Assembly: GCF_034531395.1 (NCBI RefSeq)
Contig: NZ_JARVCO010000012.1
Location: 1,116,001 to 1,180,000 of the forward strand
Direction: 5' to 3'
DNA: 64,000 nt
DNA from: Pontiella agarivorans
Lineage (GTDB): Bacteria > Verrucomicrobiota > Kiritimatiellia > Kiritimatiellales > Pontiellaceae
The notes beneath the pieces were generated by a model that did not search any database, was not told the DNA's origin, and was given only the letters and a program-made list of their open reading frames with translations. The position numbers and the translations under genes were made by a program. This document shows, piece by piece, positions 48,097 to 57,252 of the stretch (position 1 is its first letter; every line of letters starts with the position of its first letter).

Positions 48097-48262
48097 ATCT
48101 TTTTACTCTCAGTATCGGGTGTTTTATTTTGTAGAGCATACTCTGTAAATCCGTTGCAGTGTAGGCCTTGTTCTCGTTGGACTTTAGGGTAAGGTGAAAC
48201 CTGATTAAATTGTGCATTTTTGATGCCGACATCGGACTTATTATAAAAACAGAGGAAAATGG

Positions 48263-49261
48263 ATGACCGGTTTTCGAACGTTCGGCCCGTGCAGGGGCGT
48301 TACGGGCCGTCTGCTCAGATACCTGACGGCGTCGCTTTTCTTCTGGTTATTCATCGGCGGTGCTCCGAATGCAGTGGCACAGGTGAGAATTACCGGATTT
48401 AATGGCAATGGTTCTCTCAATTGGACGAATCGTCTAAGCAATGCGGTAGGGACGGTGCAGTGGTCGCCCAGCCTGACTGCCGGCGACTGGCGTTCAGACT
48501 GGGGGACGCTCCGCCAGATTCCGATCACCAACGAAACGATGTCGGTTCCGGTGCCGATGTTCTATAGGGTACTGGTGTCCACGAACCGACATTCCGGGGT
48601 AAACCTTGCCGGGTGGACGACTGCGCTCGGAGATGGAATCTACGCGCCGGACGGAGTGTCTGCTGTAACGACCAACGATATTGAAACCACGCATTTTGCT
48701 GAATACAGCGAACTGGAGGCCAACGGCAGCCAGCGCCGAATTATGGCTCACCACATTCTGCTTAACCGCATTTACGATGACACCGCCGCCAATTTTGTTC
48801 ATGACTGCGGATATTCTTTCCGACTGCCGTATCTTCCGGCAACCACCAATCCGGTTCTCAATGCGCAAACCCTGGAAGGCGGGCTCTTCATCTGGAACGG
48901 AGAGGAACAGCTGGATTATGGCGGGGCATTTCAATGGATCCTGAATCCATGGACCGATGAATTCGGTGATGTGCAGGTGTGGACCGGGTTCGGGACGAAC
49001 GAATGGGTGACGGTGGGGTTCCTTGAGCCGGATACCGATTGGCACGACGTCCGGATGCAGATTGATTTTCAGACACAGAGGGCCAGCCTTTCTATAGACG
49101 GAAATCTTTTTCCGTTCGTTTTCACGGCCACGCCCAAAAAAGGGTGGGATCCGGAAAGTGCGGCGCGCCTTCAGGTGGAGATTGTCAGCACCTATCCCGG
49201 AGCCAGCGGCTTCGTGCACAGGGCACAGGTTAAAGACTGGTTCTGGAACTGGAATCCCTGA
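48263..49261 (+). CDS. Secreted LamG-like (concanavalin-fold) protein
   Basis: 332 residues with a signal segment (~residues 18-40, YLTASLFFWLFIGGAPNAVA). Residues ~45-105 (VQWSPSLTAGDWRSDWGTLR, then FYRVLV) are a copy of the small sandwich domain that ends many secreted proteins of this group. The rest (DYGGAFQWILNPW, DWHDVRMQIDFQTQRASLSI) is a jelly-roll lectin-like domain of the type found in the 653-residue beta-helix protein here. AGAGGA lies 6 bases before the ATG. A glycan-binding role is inferred. Confidence 0.7.
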   Translation: MTGFRTFGPCRGVTGRLLRYLTASLFFWLFIGGAPNAVAQVRITGFNGNGSLNWTNRLSNAVGTVQWSPSLTAGDWRSDWGTLRQIPITNETMSVPVPMFYRVLVSTNRHSGVNLAGWTTALGDGIYAPDGVSAVTTNDIETTHFAEYSELEANGSQRRIMAHHILLNRIYDDTAANFVHDCGYSFRLPYLPATTNPVLNAQTLEGGLFIWNGEEQLDYGGAFQWILNPWTDEFGDVQVWTGFGTNEWVTVGFLEPDTDWHDVRMQIDFQTQRASLSIDGNLFPFVFTATPKKGWDPESAARLQVEIVSTYPGASGFVHRAQVKDWFWNWNP

Positions 49262-49296
49262 TCTGGTCGGCCAAAAAATCCGGATGGTTTGAAATC

Positions 49297-50892
49297 ATGA
49301 TTATGCGTGTAATAACTGTAAGCGTTTTTTTTCTGTTTTCATGGGGAGTTGTTTTTTTCGATTTTCCCGGGCGTGCACTTTGGCCGAGTGTGGTGGCGCT
49401 GGTGTCGGTATTTTTGCTGAACCGGACGATTACGGGGCTGCTGTTGGGGACCGGGGCGGGGCTGATTCTGCTGAATGACGGTCATCCGGTTCAGGCGTCC
49501 GTTTCTCTTTTTACGGATCATCTTTTTCCAGTGCTTGGAAGTGTGTGGAATCTGAGCGTGCTGGCATTTACACTTTTGCTGGGCGGGTTTGCGGCGCTGA
49601 TTGAAAAAGGCGGCGGACTGCAGGCGCTGACGGAACGGCGGCTGGCTTCCGGAAAACAGTCGGACCGGTGTGTGCAGTGGAGTGCGTATTTTTTGGGGCT
49701 GGTTTGTTTCTTCGACGGGTTGGCGAACAGTATGCTGGTGGGCAAATCCATCAGTCCGATGGCGGAACGGGCCGGAGTTTCAAAGCAGCGCCTGGCGTAT
49801 ATCGTCGATTCGACCAGCTCTGCAGTGGCGTGCGTGGCGGTGATCTCAACCTGGATCGCCTATCAGCTGGCAATGATTAAAGAAGGGCTGGCGCAGGCCG
49901 GGCTCGATGCCCAGCCGTTCGGCCTGTTTTTAAAATCGATCCCGTTTAATTTTTACTGCTGGTTTACGCTGATCCTTCTGGTCGTAGTGATTTCCAGGGA
50001 TTGGAAGATCGGAAAAATAAAGAATGATCACCATGCGGTTCAAAAAGACCAAAGACCAAACGATCCCGATTTTTCTGTTTCGTCGCGGAAAAAAATAAGG
50101 TCGGCCCTGATCCCGCTGTTTTTTTTAATTATGGGTCTTTTGGGCGGTTTATATATCGAAGGGGTTGAAGGCGGCATCTGGCCGTTGACACTGGCAAAGG
50201 TTTCGGCGGCGTACGGCAATGCCGATGCGGCGCGGGTGCTGGTGATGGTGAGTGTGCTGGCGTGCGGGATTGCATTGGCGATGAATGCAAAGAGGATCAA
50301 AGCCGGCGGCTCCCATGCGGCCCTGGTTTTCGGGCAGGGCGTGGGGCATCTGTTTAAACCGGTGCTGATTCTGATTGCGGCTTGGCTGCTGAGCAGTGTG
50401 CTGAAGGCGCTGAATGCCCATGAGGTGTTGACAGCCCTGCTGAAGGGGAATGTCCCTCCGGCTGTTTTTCCAATGCTGGTCTTTATCACAGGTGCTTTAA
50501 TCTCGTTCATCACGGGAACGTCGTGGGGCACCATGGGGATTCTGATGCCGCTGGCGCTGCCATCGGCGATCGGACTGGCGGACGGCGAGATTACACCGTT
50601 AATCTATGCAACCATCGCCGCCGTTTTCAGCGGTGCTGTTTTCGGTGATCACTGTTCGCCGTTCAGCGACACGACGATTGTCTCCTCCATTTCCTGCGAC
50701 ATTGAGCCGATGGAGCATGTGAAGACGCAGATGCCGTATGCGCTGATCGCCGCCGCCGCGGCCGGCGCAATCGGATTCCTGCCGGCCGGATTGGGGTTTA
50801 ATCCGTATTTCCTGCTGGTGCTCGGCACGCTGGTGCTGTTTGCTCTGCCTGCTGTTCACAACAAGGCCGGAAGAATGCCGACGGTACGCTGA
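49297..50892 (+). CDS. nhaC: Na+/H+ antiporter, NhaC family
   Basis: 531 residues, about twelve or more membrane segments. Conserved NhaC regions are YFLGLVCFFDGLANSMLVGK, AYIVDSTSSAVACVAVISTW, LISFITGTSWGTMGILMPLA and GDHCSPFSDTTIVSSI, the last holding ion-site residues. It exports Na+ in exchange for H+ (some relatives exchange malate/lactate with ions). It follows the secreted LamG protein by 35 bases. Confidence 0.92.
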   Translation: MIMRVITVSVFFLFSWGVVFFDFPGRALWPSVVALVSVFLLNRTITGLLLGTGAGLILLNDGHPVQASVSLFTDHLFPVLGSVWNLSVLAFTLLLGGFAALIEKGGGLQALTERRLASGKQSDRCVQWSAYFLGLVCFFDGLANSMLVGKSISPMAERAGVSKQRLAYIVDSTSSAVACVAVISTWIAYQLAMIKEGLAQAGLDAQPFGLFLKSIPFNFYCWFTLILLVVVISRDWKIGKIKNDHHAVQKDQRPNDPDFSVSSRKKIRSALIPLFFLIMGLLGGLYIEGVEGGIWPLTLAKVSAAYGNADAARVLVMVSVLACGIALAMNAKRIKAGGSHAALVFGQGVGHLFKPVLILIAAWLLSSVLKALNAHEVLTALLKGNVPPAVFPMLVFITGALISFITGTSWGTMGILMPLALPSAIGLADGEITPLIYATIAAVFSGAVFGDHCSPFSDTTIVSSISCDIEPMEHVKTQMPYALIAAAAAGAIGFLPAGLGFNPYFLLVLGTLVLFALPAVHNKAGRMPTVR

Positions 50893-50920
50893 GGTATCGC
50901 TGCGATTCAGGCGGCCTCCC

Positions 50921-52255
50921 ATGAATAAAAATATGGTCAGGGATTTACAGAGTATTGCAAAAAATAATGTTCGGCGTTTTATTACGTTCCGACTGCTGTT
51001 CAACGCGCGTTTTTATTATCCGGTCTTTGCGGTAATTTTTCTGGATTTCGGGATGACGCTGGATCAGTTTGCGATGCTGAATGCAATCTGGGCGGCCACA
51101 ATTATTCTGGCGGAGGTGCCGTCGGGGGCGTTATCGGATTTGATGGGACGGAAAAAGCTGCTGATTCTAACTTCCGGCCTGATGGTTGCCGAAATGGCGG
51201 TTTGGGCTTTTGCGCCGCGGGGAAATCCCGCGTTGCTGTTTTGGTTGCTGGCGCTGAACCGGGTGCTGAGCGGGCTGGGCGAGGCGGCGGCGAGCGGATC
51301 GGACGAAGCGCTGGTGTATGAAAGCCTTGAAGATGCGGGCATGCAGGACCAGTGGTCGCGAGTTCTTGAATCGGTTACCAAATGGCGCTCAGCAGCCTTT
51401 ATGTTTGCCATGATTATTGGCGGGCTGGTGTATGATCCAACGCTTCTTTCTGCATGGACGGGGCTTGAGATCAGTAAGGAATTTACGGTGCGGCTGCCGT
51501 TGTTTCTGACATTTATCACTTCGATTCTCTGCTGGATCAACTGTCTGGGATTTCACGAATCGGCAAGGCCGGATAAAGAGGAGCAGCTTGCCGTGGGCGA
51601 TGCATTTCGCCAGACCGTTCAGGCCGGCCGGTGGATCTTTCAGACGCCGTTTGCACTTGTCGTGATTTTGGCCGGCGCCTTTCTGGACAGTGTGATCCGG
51701 ATGTTTATTACGCTGAATTCCGAATATTACCGGTTGATTCATTATCCCGAATTTGCACTGGGATTGATCGGTGCGGGGATGTCGCTGCTGAATTTTGTGA
51801 TCGCTCCATTGGCGAGGAAGCTGGTCGACCACAAAACGCCGGGTCGGGTTTTTGTGATTGCGCTGCTGCTGGGTATTGCCGGATTTACGGGTGCGTCTTT
51901 TTTTATACCGTTTCTGGGGGTAGTTTTTATGATTCTGCTTTCCGCGGCTTTTTCAATTACCGCATTTGCCATCTCATTTTATCTTAATCGCATCACCACG
52001 AATTCCATTCGTGCCACCGTGCTGAGTTTCAAGGGCATGGCGCTGAACCTCGGTTACGGTTTCATCGGGATCGTCTATGCCCAACTGCTTAAATTTCTGG
52101 AAAACAACCGGTCGATTGAAGCGGGCTCCGACGAAATGTTTATTGCCGGGGCCCAGTATTTTCCGCCCTATTTTCTGATCGGCGCTGTGGGCGTAATTCT
52201 CGTTGCACGATTGTACTGTCCTGAGATACATCGCTTCCGGGTTCCGGAAGAATAG
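50921..52255 (+). CDS. Major facilitator superfamily transporter
   Basis: 444 residues from ATG 50921; a longer frame to 50840 would overlap nhaC. Twelve-helix MFS pattern with the loop 2-3 signature GALSDLMGRKKLLILTSGL near residue 70 and FLDSVIRMFITLNSEYYRLI in the second half. The substrate is unknown. It is 28 bases downstream of nhaC, so possibly co-transcribed. Confidence 0.85.
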   Translation: MNKNMVRDLQSIAKNNVRRFITFRLLFNARFYYPVFAVIFLDFGMTLDQFAMLNAIWAATIILAEVPSGALSDLMGRKKLLILTSGLMVAEMAVWAFAPRGNPALLFWLLALNRVLSGLGEAAASGSDEALVYESLEDAGMQDQWSRVLESVTKWRSAAFMFAMIIGGLVYDPTLLSAWTGLEISKEFTVRLPLFLTFITSILCWINCLGFHESARPDKEEQLAVGDAFRQTVQAGRWIFQTPFALVVILAGAFLDSVIRMFITLNSEYYRLIHYPEFALGLIGAGMSLLNFVIAPLARKLVDHKTPGRVFVIALLLGIAGFTGASFFIPFLGVVFMILLSAAFSITAFAISFYLNRITTNSIRATVLSFKGMALNLGYGFIGIVYAQLLKFLENNRSIEAGSDEMFIAGAQYFPPYFLIGAVGVILVARLYCPEIHRFRVPEE

Positions 52256-52373
52256 TTTTCAGGGATGTCGCCGGATCGTTGAATCCGGATAAATATGAAA
52301 TTTGATCATATTATCCGGATTTTATTTTGCTGCGCATTTGGGTATAACGGCTCGCATTAACAGGAGTTTATTC

Positions 52374-53186
52374 ATGAAAATCAGTTATTTCTGTCCGCTC
52401 TGGGGCAGTGTTGAAATGCCGTTTGAAGCATTTTGCGACCAAGTGCTGGAGGCCGGGTATGACGGTATCGAACTTTCGTATGACAGGGGCGATGAAACGC
52501 AGCGCAAGCAACGGGTTGAAGCCATGAAAAGCCGTGGTATTGCGCATGTCGGCCAGCACTGGCAAACCGTCAATCCCGATGTGGAGGCCCACATCGAAGA
52601 ATATAAACAGCAGCTGGAGTGGATCATCGGGACAGAGCCGCTTTATATTAATTCACAGACCGGTCGTGACTGGTTCAGTTTTGAAGATAATCAGCGCATC
52701 ATCGCCGCAGCGAAAGAGATGAGCGAGGTCTCCGGCGTTAATATTATCCATGAAACGCACCGCGGAAAATTCTCATATTCCGCCGCTGTTATGCACCGTT
52801 TTCTGGAAGCTGACCCGGAACTGCGGATCACCTTTGATGCCTCACACTGGTGCTGTGTTTCGGAAACGCTGCTGGAGGATCAGCAGGACAGCGTGGCGCT
52901 GGCGATCAGCCGGGCGGACCATATTCATGCCCGTGTCGGATTCCAGGAAGGTCCGCAGGTTTCCGATCCGCGTGCGCCGGAATTTTCCGATGCCTTGAAT
53001 GCGCATCTCGGCTGGTGGGATCAGATTGTGGAATGTAAAAAAGCCGCGAATGAAGATCTTATTATTTGCCCGGAATTCGGACCGTGGCCCTATATTCCGT
53101 CGGTGCCGTACACATTGCAACCGTTGTGCGATCAATGGGATACCAATGTTTACATGATGAACCTGCTTCGGGAAAGCTACCGCTGA
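52374..53186 (+). CDS. Sugar phosphate isomerase/epimerase-like TIM barrel
   Basis: 270 residues from ATG 52374, which has AGGAG 8 bases upstream (an earlier frame start at 52302 lacks one). Xylose-isomerase-like AP-endonuclease-2 fold: YDGIELSYDRGD, HVGQHWQTVNP, IIHETHRGKFSYS (metal Glu/His), ITFDASHWCCVSE (Asp/His), DHIHARVGF and ICPEFGPWPY (last metal Glu). Probably a sugar or inositol isomerase/epimerase. The substrate is unknown; nearby secreted carrageenase-like enzymes suggest a sugar catabolic role. Confidence 0.85.
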   Translation: MKISYFCPLWGSVEMPFEAFCDQVLEAGYDGIELSYDRGDETQRKQRVEAMKSRGIAHVGQHWQTVNPDVEAHIEEYKQQLEWIIGTEPLYINSQTGRDWFSFEDNQRIIAAAKEMSEVSGVNIIHETHRGKFSYSAAVMHRFLEADPELRITFDASHWCCVSETLLEDQQDSVALAISRADHIHARVGFQEGPQVSDPRAPEFSDALNAHLGWWDQIVECKKAANEDLIICPEFGPWPYIPSVPYTLQPLCDQWDTNVYMMNLLRESYR

Positions 53187-53266
53187 AACGTTTGATCCTG
53201 CGCCTGAACTGCCGGCGGATAGGCTGACTCCGGAGAAGTTTTCAGGGGGTGAAAAAAACAAAGAGA

Positions 53267-53304
53267 TCGCCCCGAAGCCGTTTGGATTACGGCTGTCGGG
53301 GCGA
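53267..53304 (-). terminator. Terminator downstream of the shorter carrageenase-like gene
   Basis: Stem TCGCCCCGAAGCCG / CGGCTGTCGGGGCGA (one bulge). On the minus strand it is followed by TCTCTTTGTTTTTTTC. It lies between two convergent genes. Confidence 0.75.
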
Positions 53305-53337
53305 CGCTGTTCCAGTGTGCGGATATTTGTTTCTTAA

Positions 53338-56145
53338 TTATTTAGCGAGGGGTTTTTTCAGTTCCACATCAATGAAGCGGAACATGCCGACAGGTATGTC
53401 GATCTTGACCGTCGATGAATCGGCCGGATCAAATATTTCCCCGCTGAGCAGGTCGGTCATTTTTGCAATTTCCAATCCCTGGATATGTACGACGGCCGTT
53501 TTGGCCGAGGGATTGATGTAGCCGCTGTCGAGCAGCGTGAGGCGGATGTGGTTCGGAGCGGACTGTGCCGCCACCCAGGCGACGTCACCACCGACTGTAA
53601 GCGGCAGTTTTTCGGCGGCTTCACGGATGTCGGCTTCGATGGTTTTATAATATTCGTCAGCCTTGAAGGTCCGGGTTCCATCGGCGGAATAGTAGTTCCG
53701 TCCGTCGGTAATATATTCTTTCAGAAGTCCTTTATATATCGGATGCAGATGATCTTCCATTTTTCCGCGCGGCGCATCCGGATCGGCAAAAACTCCGGAT
53801 TGGGGCGGAGTGATCATGACCACGCCGTTTTCAAAGGTTGGAAGAAAGTTGAGGCGCCGCTCATGGGCTCCGGCGGCATAGCGGGAATAATCCCATTCCA
53901 CGACAGGAGCTCCCGGCCATGAGCCATTCAGGCGCTGGAAGACCATGGGGTTGGCGTCCTCGTCGGCCTGATTGAAAAAGGTCATCCATTTGACATTGTT
54001 TCCATAGTTGATGAATCGTTCATCAGGTTTTTTCATGCTGAGGTGCACCGGGTTGAGACTGAGGAGTTCGTCGCGTTCCGGGACATAAAGAGCCCCTTTG
54101 GCAATGAGTTCCCAGAGAATCGACATGTAATCCTGATCGACCGCGAAGTTGTTGAGGTAGGTTGCACCGCAGGAAATGTTGTAGATCATCTGCCGCAGAA
54201 AATGGTTGGGCAGCATCTGGTGCGAATGCTGGCGGGTTCGATCAAAGCTGGTGTTATCCCGGGCGCAACGGGCTCCCCATTGGTCGACCGAACCGGCCGT
54301 CCAGATGCCCAGGCGGGAAGCAACGCTCTGCTCCATGGTTTTATCGGTGGTTTCCTCCAGAGCCGGGATAAATACATCGGCATATTCCCCGGAAATCAGT
54401 CCGGCCCAGAAGGGCATATAGACGATGCCGTTCCAGAAGGCATGCTTGGTGCGGACAAAGATTTTTGCCGCGCCTGTTTTTTGGGCATAGGCGGCCATCG
54501 GATAAAAATGATGCTCCATAACCCATGCAAAGGCGGCATCGTGCTGTTCGAGTTCCGGATAAATGGTTACCACTTTTTTGTTCTGTTTCTTCGCATAATC
54601 GAAGACGTTTTTCTGCGTTTGCAGACTGGTCTGGAACGGATCATTTCCATGGCCGCCCCAATAGGCAATGCCGGGAATGCCGGCGAAACAGTCCGTCAGC
54701 TCTTTGGTCATTTCTTTTTCGCTGAGGACATATTTTTTGCGGCGGTCACGTTTCGTCTGATAGTCCGGATGGAAGTCCGAACGGTCGACATTTTCAACAC
54801 GCGGCAGATGTTTCCCGCCCAGAAAGACCGGGCTGGGGTATCCCGATTTTTCGATGGCTTCAATATAGGGGCCGCCACTGCCTTTTCGACTTTCCGTCAT
54901 GAAGGTGACCACAGGGCGGTCAGTTTCCCATTCGGGTTTGGTGTAGCTCTTCAGCTGTTCGCGGGCCTGCGCGGTTTGTTCAAGTATTTCGGTGATGTTA
55001 CCGGGGGGAACCAGATTTTCGTATGCGGTTTTCCAGTATTTGGAATCGAGGTTGATGATGTGGATGCAGCTGCCGCCGCTCTGTGCACTGGCGAGAATGA
55101 TGAGATTTTTGTCATCCGGTTTCCACAGATCGTTATAGGCAAAGCGGTTGCTCAGCACTTCGGTTTTTTTCGGGTCCGCATTGAGGTCGGTCGGCATCAG
55201 CAGAATGCGGGAGCCGAAAAGAACAAAGAGTTTATCTTCACCGTTCTCGCGGATGAGTTCGGGCTGGGCAACGCGATAACCGAATCCGTCGATCTCACGA
55301 CGGAGTGAACTGATTTTGAAGGTATGATTTTTCGCTTTATCGATATCGAAGGAGCTGACGTGAGCATCCTGAATCATGGACGTGGCACCGTAGAGAATCT
55401 CCTCATTGCCATCGCCGTCAAGATCGGCCGTTTTAAGATCGCCAACGCCGCCGGCCGATTTTTTCAGTTGGTTGAACGGCTTCTCTTCCAGCGGTTCAAA
55501 GCAGTAAAAGTGTCCCCCCGCGCTGTTGCTCCAGATGACGCCGTGCACCAGCAGCACTTCAGAGCCGTCCTGGCGTTTCAGCGGGCGGATAAAGTTGGCG
55601 ACGTGTTTAAAGTCCTCCGGTCGGGATTTATAGGATTTTCCCCATGGCTTTTCTTTGGAATAGACCTTGGAATCAATGGTTTTGATGAGTTTGCCGTCGA
55701 CTGTAAGATAATAGAGGTTCATATCGAACCCGCCGCAGACCACGTAGGGGGTCCGGTCTTTATGAATCACGGTCACGGCATTCATCGGCGCATCGGACGG
55801 TTTGAACGACCAGAGCAGTTTTCCATCGGAGTCCAGGCAGTAGATAGAACCATCCGCGTTGGCGGCAAGAATTTCATCGGATGCATCGCCCGTGATGTCG
55901 GCGCACCATACGTCGCGGTTCATAAAGCCCGAGAGTTTGTTTTTCCAGCCGATGGAACCGTTCGGGGAAATGGCCATGATGGTGCCGTTGTAGTCGCTCC
56001 CGACGATATAGGTTGTCCCGTTTTTCCGAGCGGTCCGGACTTTGGACATGGTGTGCCCGGTTTCAATGCTGGTGATGGCGGAGGCCAATGCCGCACCTGT
56101 TGTAATCACCAGTGCCGTTGTTAAAACGCATTTCTTGTTGATCAT
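53338..56145 (-). CDS. Probable lambda-carrageenase-type glycoside hydrolase (GH150-like)
   Basis: 935 residues from ATG 56145, which has GAGG 11 bases upstream and starts a signal peptide (residues ~1-22, VITTGAALASA); the frame extends to 56262 but that part overlaps a terminator. Residues ~25-430 look like a beta-propeller with blade repeats (ITGDASDEILAANADGSIYC, DLDGDGNEEILYG). The C-terminal ~500 residues hold WGGHGNDPF, ETTDKTMEQSVASRLGIW, WGARCARDNTSFDRTRQHSH and ALYVPERDELLSLNPVHLSM. Length, propeller and these motifs fit the lambda-carrageenase CglA of Pseudoalteromonas (about 942 residues). It is paralogous to the larger protein at 57253-61086 over its whole length. The substrate remains an inference. 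Confidence 0.7.
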   Translation of the reverse strand: MINKKCVLTTALVITTGAALASAITSIETGHTMSKVRTARKNGTTYIVGSDYNGTIMAISPNGSIGWKNKLSGFMNRDVWCADITGDASDEILAANADGSIYCLDSDGKLLWSFKPSDAPMNAVTVIHKDRTPYVVCGGFDMNLYYLTVDGKLIKTIDSKVYSKEKPWGKSYKSRPEDFKHVANFIRPLKRQDGSEVLLVHGVIWSNSAGGHFYCFEPLEEKPFNQLKKSAGGVGDLKTADLDGDGNEEILYGATSMIQDAHVSSFDIDKAKNHTFKISSLRREIDGFGYRVAQPELIRENGEDKLFVLFGSRILLMPTDLNADPKKTEVLSNRFAYNDLWKPDDKNLIILASAQSGGSCIHIINLDSKYWKTAYENLVPPGNITEILEQTAQAREQLKSYTKPEWETDRPVVTFMTESRKGSGGPYIEAIEKSGYPSPVFLGGKHLPRVENVDRSDFHPDYQTKRDRRKKYVLSEKEMTKELTDCFAGIPGIAYWGGHGNDPFQTSLQTQKNVFDYAKKQNKKVVTIYPELEQHDAAFAWVMEHHFYPMAAYAQKTGAAKIFVRTKHAFWNGIVYMPFWAGLISGEYADVFIPALEETTDKTMEQSVASRLGIWTAGSVDQWGARCARDNTSFDRTRQHSHQMLPNHFLRQMIYNISCGATYLNNFAVDQDYMSILWELIAKGALYVPERDELLSLNPVHLSMKKPDERFINYGNNVKWMTFFNQADEDANPMVFQRLNGSWPGAPVVEWDYSRYAAGAHERRLNFLPTFENGVVMITPPQSGVFADPDAPRGKMEDHLHPIYKGLLKEYITDGRNYYSADGTRTFKADEYYKTIEADIREAAEKLPLTVGGDVAWVAAQSAPNHIRLTLLDSGYINPSAKTAVVHIQGLEIAKMTDLLSGEIFDPADSSTVKIDIPVGMFRFIDVELKKPLAK

Positions 56146-56252
56146 TAAATGAATCCTCGTTGTTTTGCGAAAGGAACGCGATGCAACAGGGGATTTGGAC
56201 GCAAATAACATGCACTCTTGCGTTTGGTTTATATGATATTTTGCCACAAAAA

Positions 56253-56279
56253 AAAGACGCAACTCAGTGTTGCGCCTTT
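56253..56279 (-). terminator. Terminator of the PEP-CTERM gene
   Basis: Stem AAAGACGCAAC / GTTGCGCCTTT (one wobble) with a T-run on the minus strand (TCTTTTTTTTG). It lies upstream of the carrageenase-like start, which supports the shorter start for that gene. Confidence 0.85.
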
Positions 56280-56301
56280 CCTGTGAAAATGAGCTTTCAG
56301 T

Positions 56302-57117
56302 TTACATCATGAATCTGCGACGGATAAACAGGATGCCGATTCCGATAGCGGAAATCATTCCCAGTGTGGCCGGTTCCGGAACGGCTGCGACTTCAAAGGA
56401 GGTTATTACGCGATCTGTCAGACCGTGGGTCGATTCGTTACGCGACGAGCTGAATCCGCCATACAGGTTGCCTGCGGTAAAGAGAGCCTCGGACGTTGTG
56501 ATTTCGCTGTCGGAGATCACTCCGATATCACTGGCAGTGGTCTCATTATAAAGAGAGATCGTGTAGGACCAGTCATTTGAGGAGGCTCCCGCAACCAGGT
56601 TAAAGGAAAATTTAATGGAATCACTGGTTGTGTCGCCGAGGTCATCCAGACCAAACAAAGTCTCGGAAAACGTAGAGCCGCCCAGGTCTTCGCCGAGGTC
56701 GGTTTTAATGCCGAGTTTGTAGCTGTCGGTACCCGATCGGTTCAGATAAGCACGCATTGTGCTGGTTCCATTTAGCGTATCGTTAAAGAGCAGACTGAAC
56801 GCATCATTGTTTCCGGTTTCGGCATTTTCAGTCCACGAAATGGTCTGAGATACCGTGAAATCGTTGTTGCCTGAATCGGCCCGAAGGTTTTCGCGGAATA
56901 CACCGTATTTCCAGGTGTCCGTTCCCGTGGCTAATACGACCGATCCGCCGCCGGTTGGGTCGACGGTGTTTCCGCTGGCATTCCAGGTGCTGCCTCCGGT
57001 GGCTCCCTGCTCGTCCAGCGCACCGGCGGTGTAGCCGGCTTCGTCAAAGCTCACTACTGTTGCCTGTGCGCTGAAAACAGCGGCAGCAACTGAGAGCCCG
57101 AGTATCAATTTTTTCAT
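56302..57117 (-). CDS. PEP-CTERM surface protein with shared jelly-roll domain
   Basis: 271 residues from ATG 57117 (AGGGG 7 bases upstream; the extension to 57213 is not coding). Signal peptide ~1-19. The body VVSFDEAGYTAGALDEQGAT ... SDSIKFSFNLVAGASSNDWS ... LYGGFSSSRNESTHGLTDR is homologous to the N-terminal domain of the 814-residue protein at 61422. C-terminal sorting signal VPEPATLGMISAIGIGILF followed by RRR. It lies between the two carrageenase-like genes on the same strand. Confidence 0.88.
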   Translation of the reverse strand: MKKLILGLSVAAAVFSAQATVVSFDEAGYTAGALDEQGATGGSTWNASGNTVDPTGGGSVVLATGTDTWKYGVFRENLRADSGNNDFTVSQTISWTENAETGNNDAFSLLFNDTLNGTSTMRAYLNRSGTDSYKLGIKTDLGEDLGGSTFSETLFGLDDLGDTTSDSIKFSFNLVAGASSNDWSYTISLYNETTASDIGVISDSEITTSEALFTAGNLYGGFSSSRNESTHGLTDRVITSFEVAAVPEPATLGMISAIGIGILFIRRRFMM

Positions 57118-57252
57118 ATTATGCCCCTTATTTATTTTTGCTTCATTATACCTGACTTCAACACGGTCATACTGACGGAAGCCACAGGGTTGATAAATAT
57201 GCATGGTTGCCAATTATATATGTTTTTCCGTCAGCGTTCGTTTTTGAGCGGA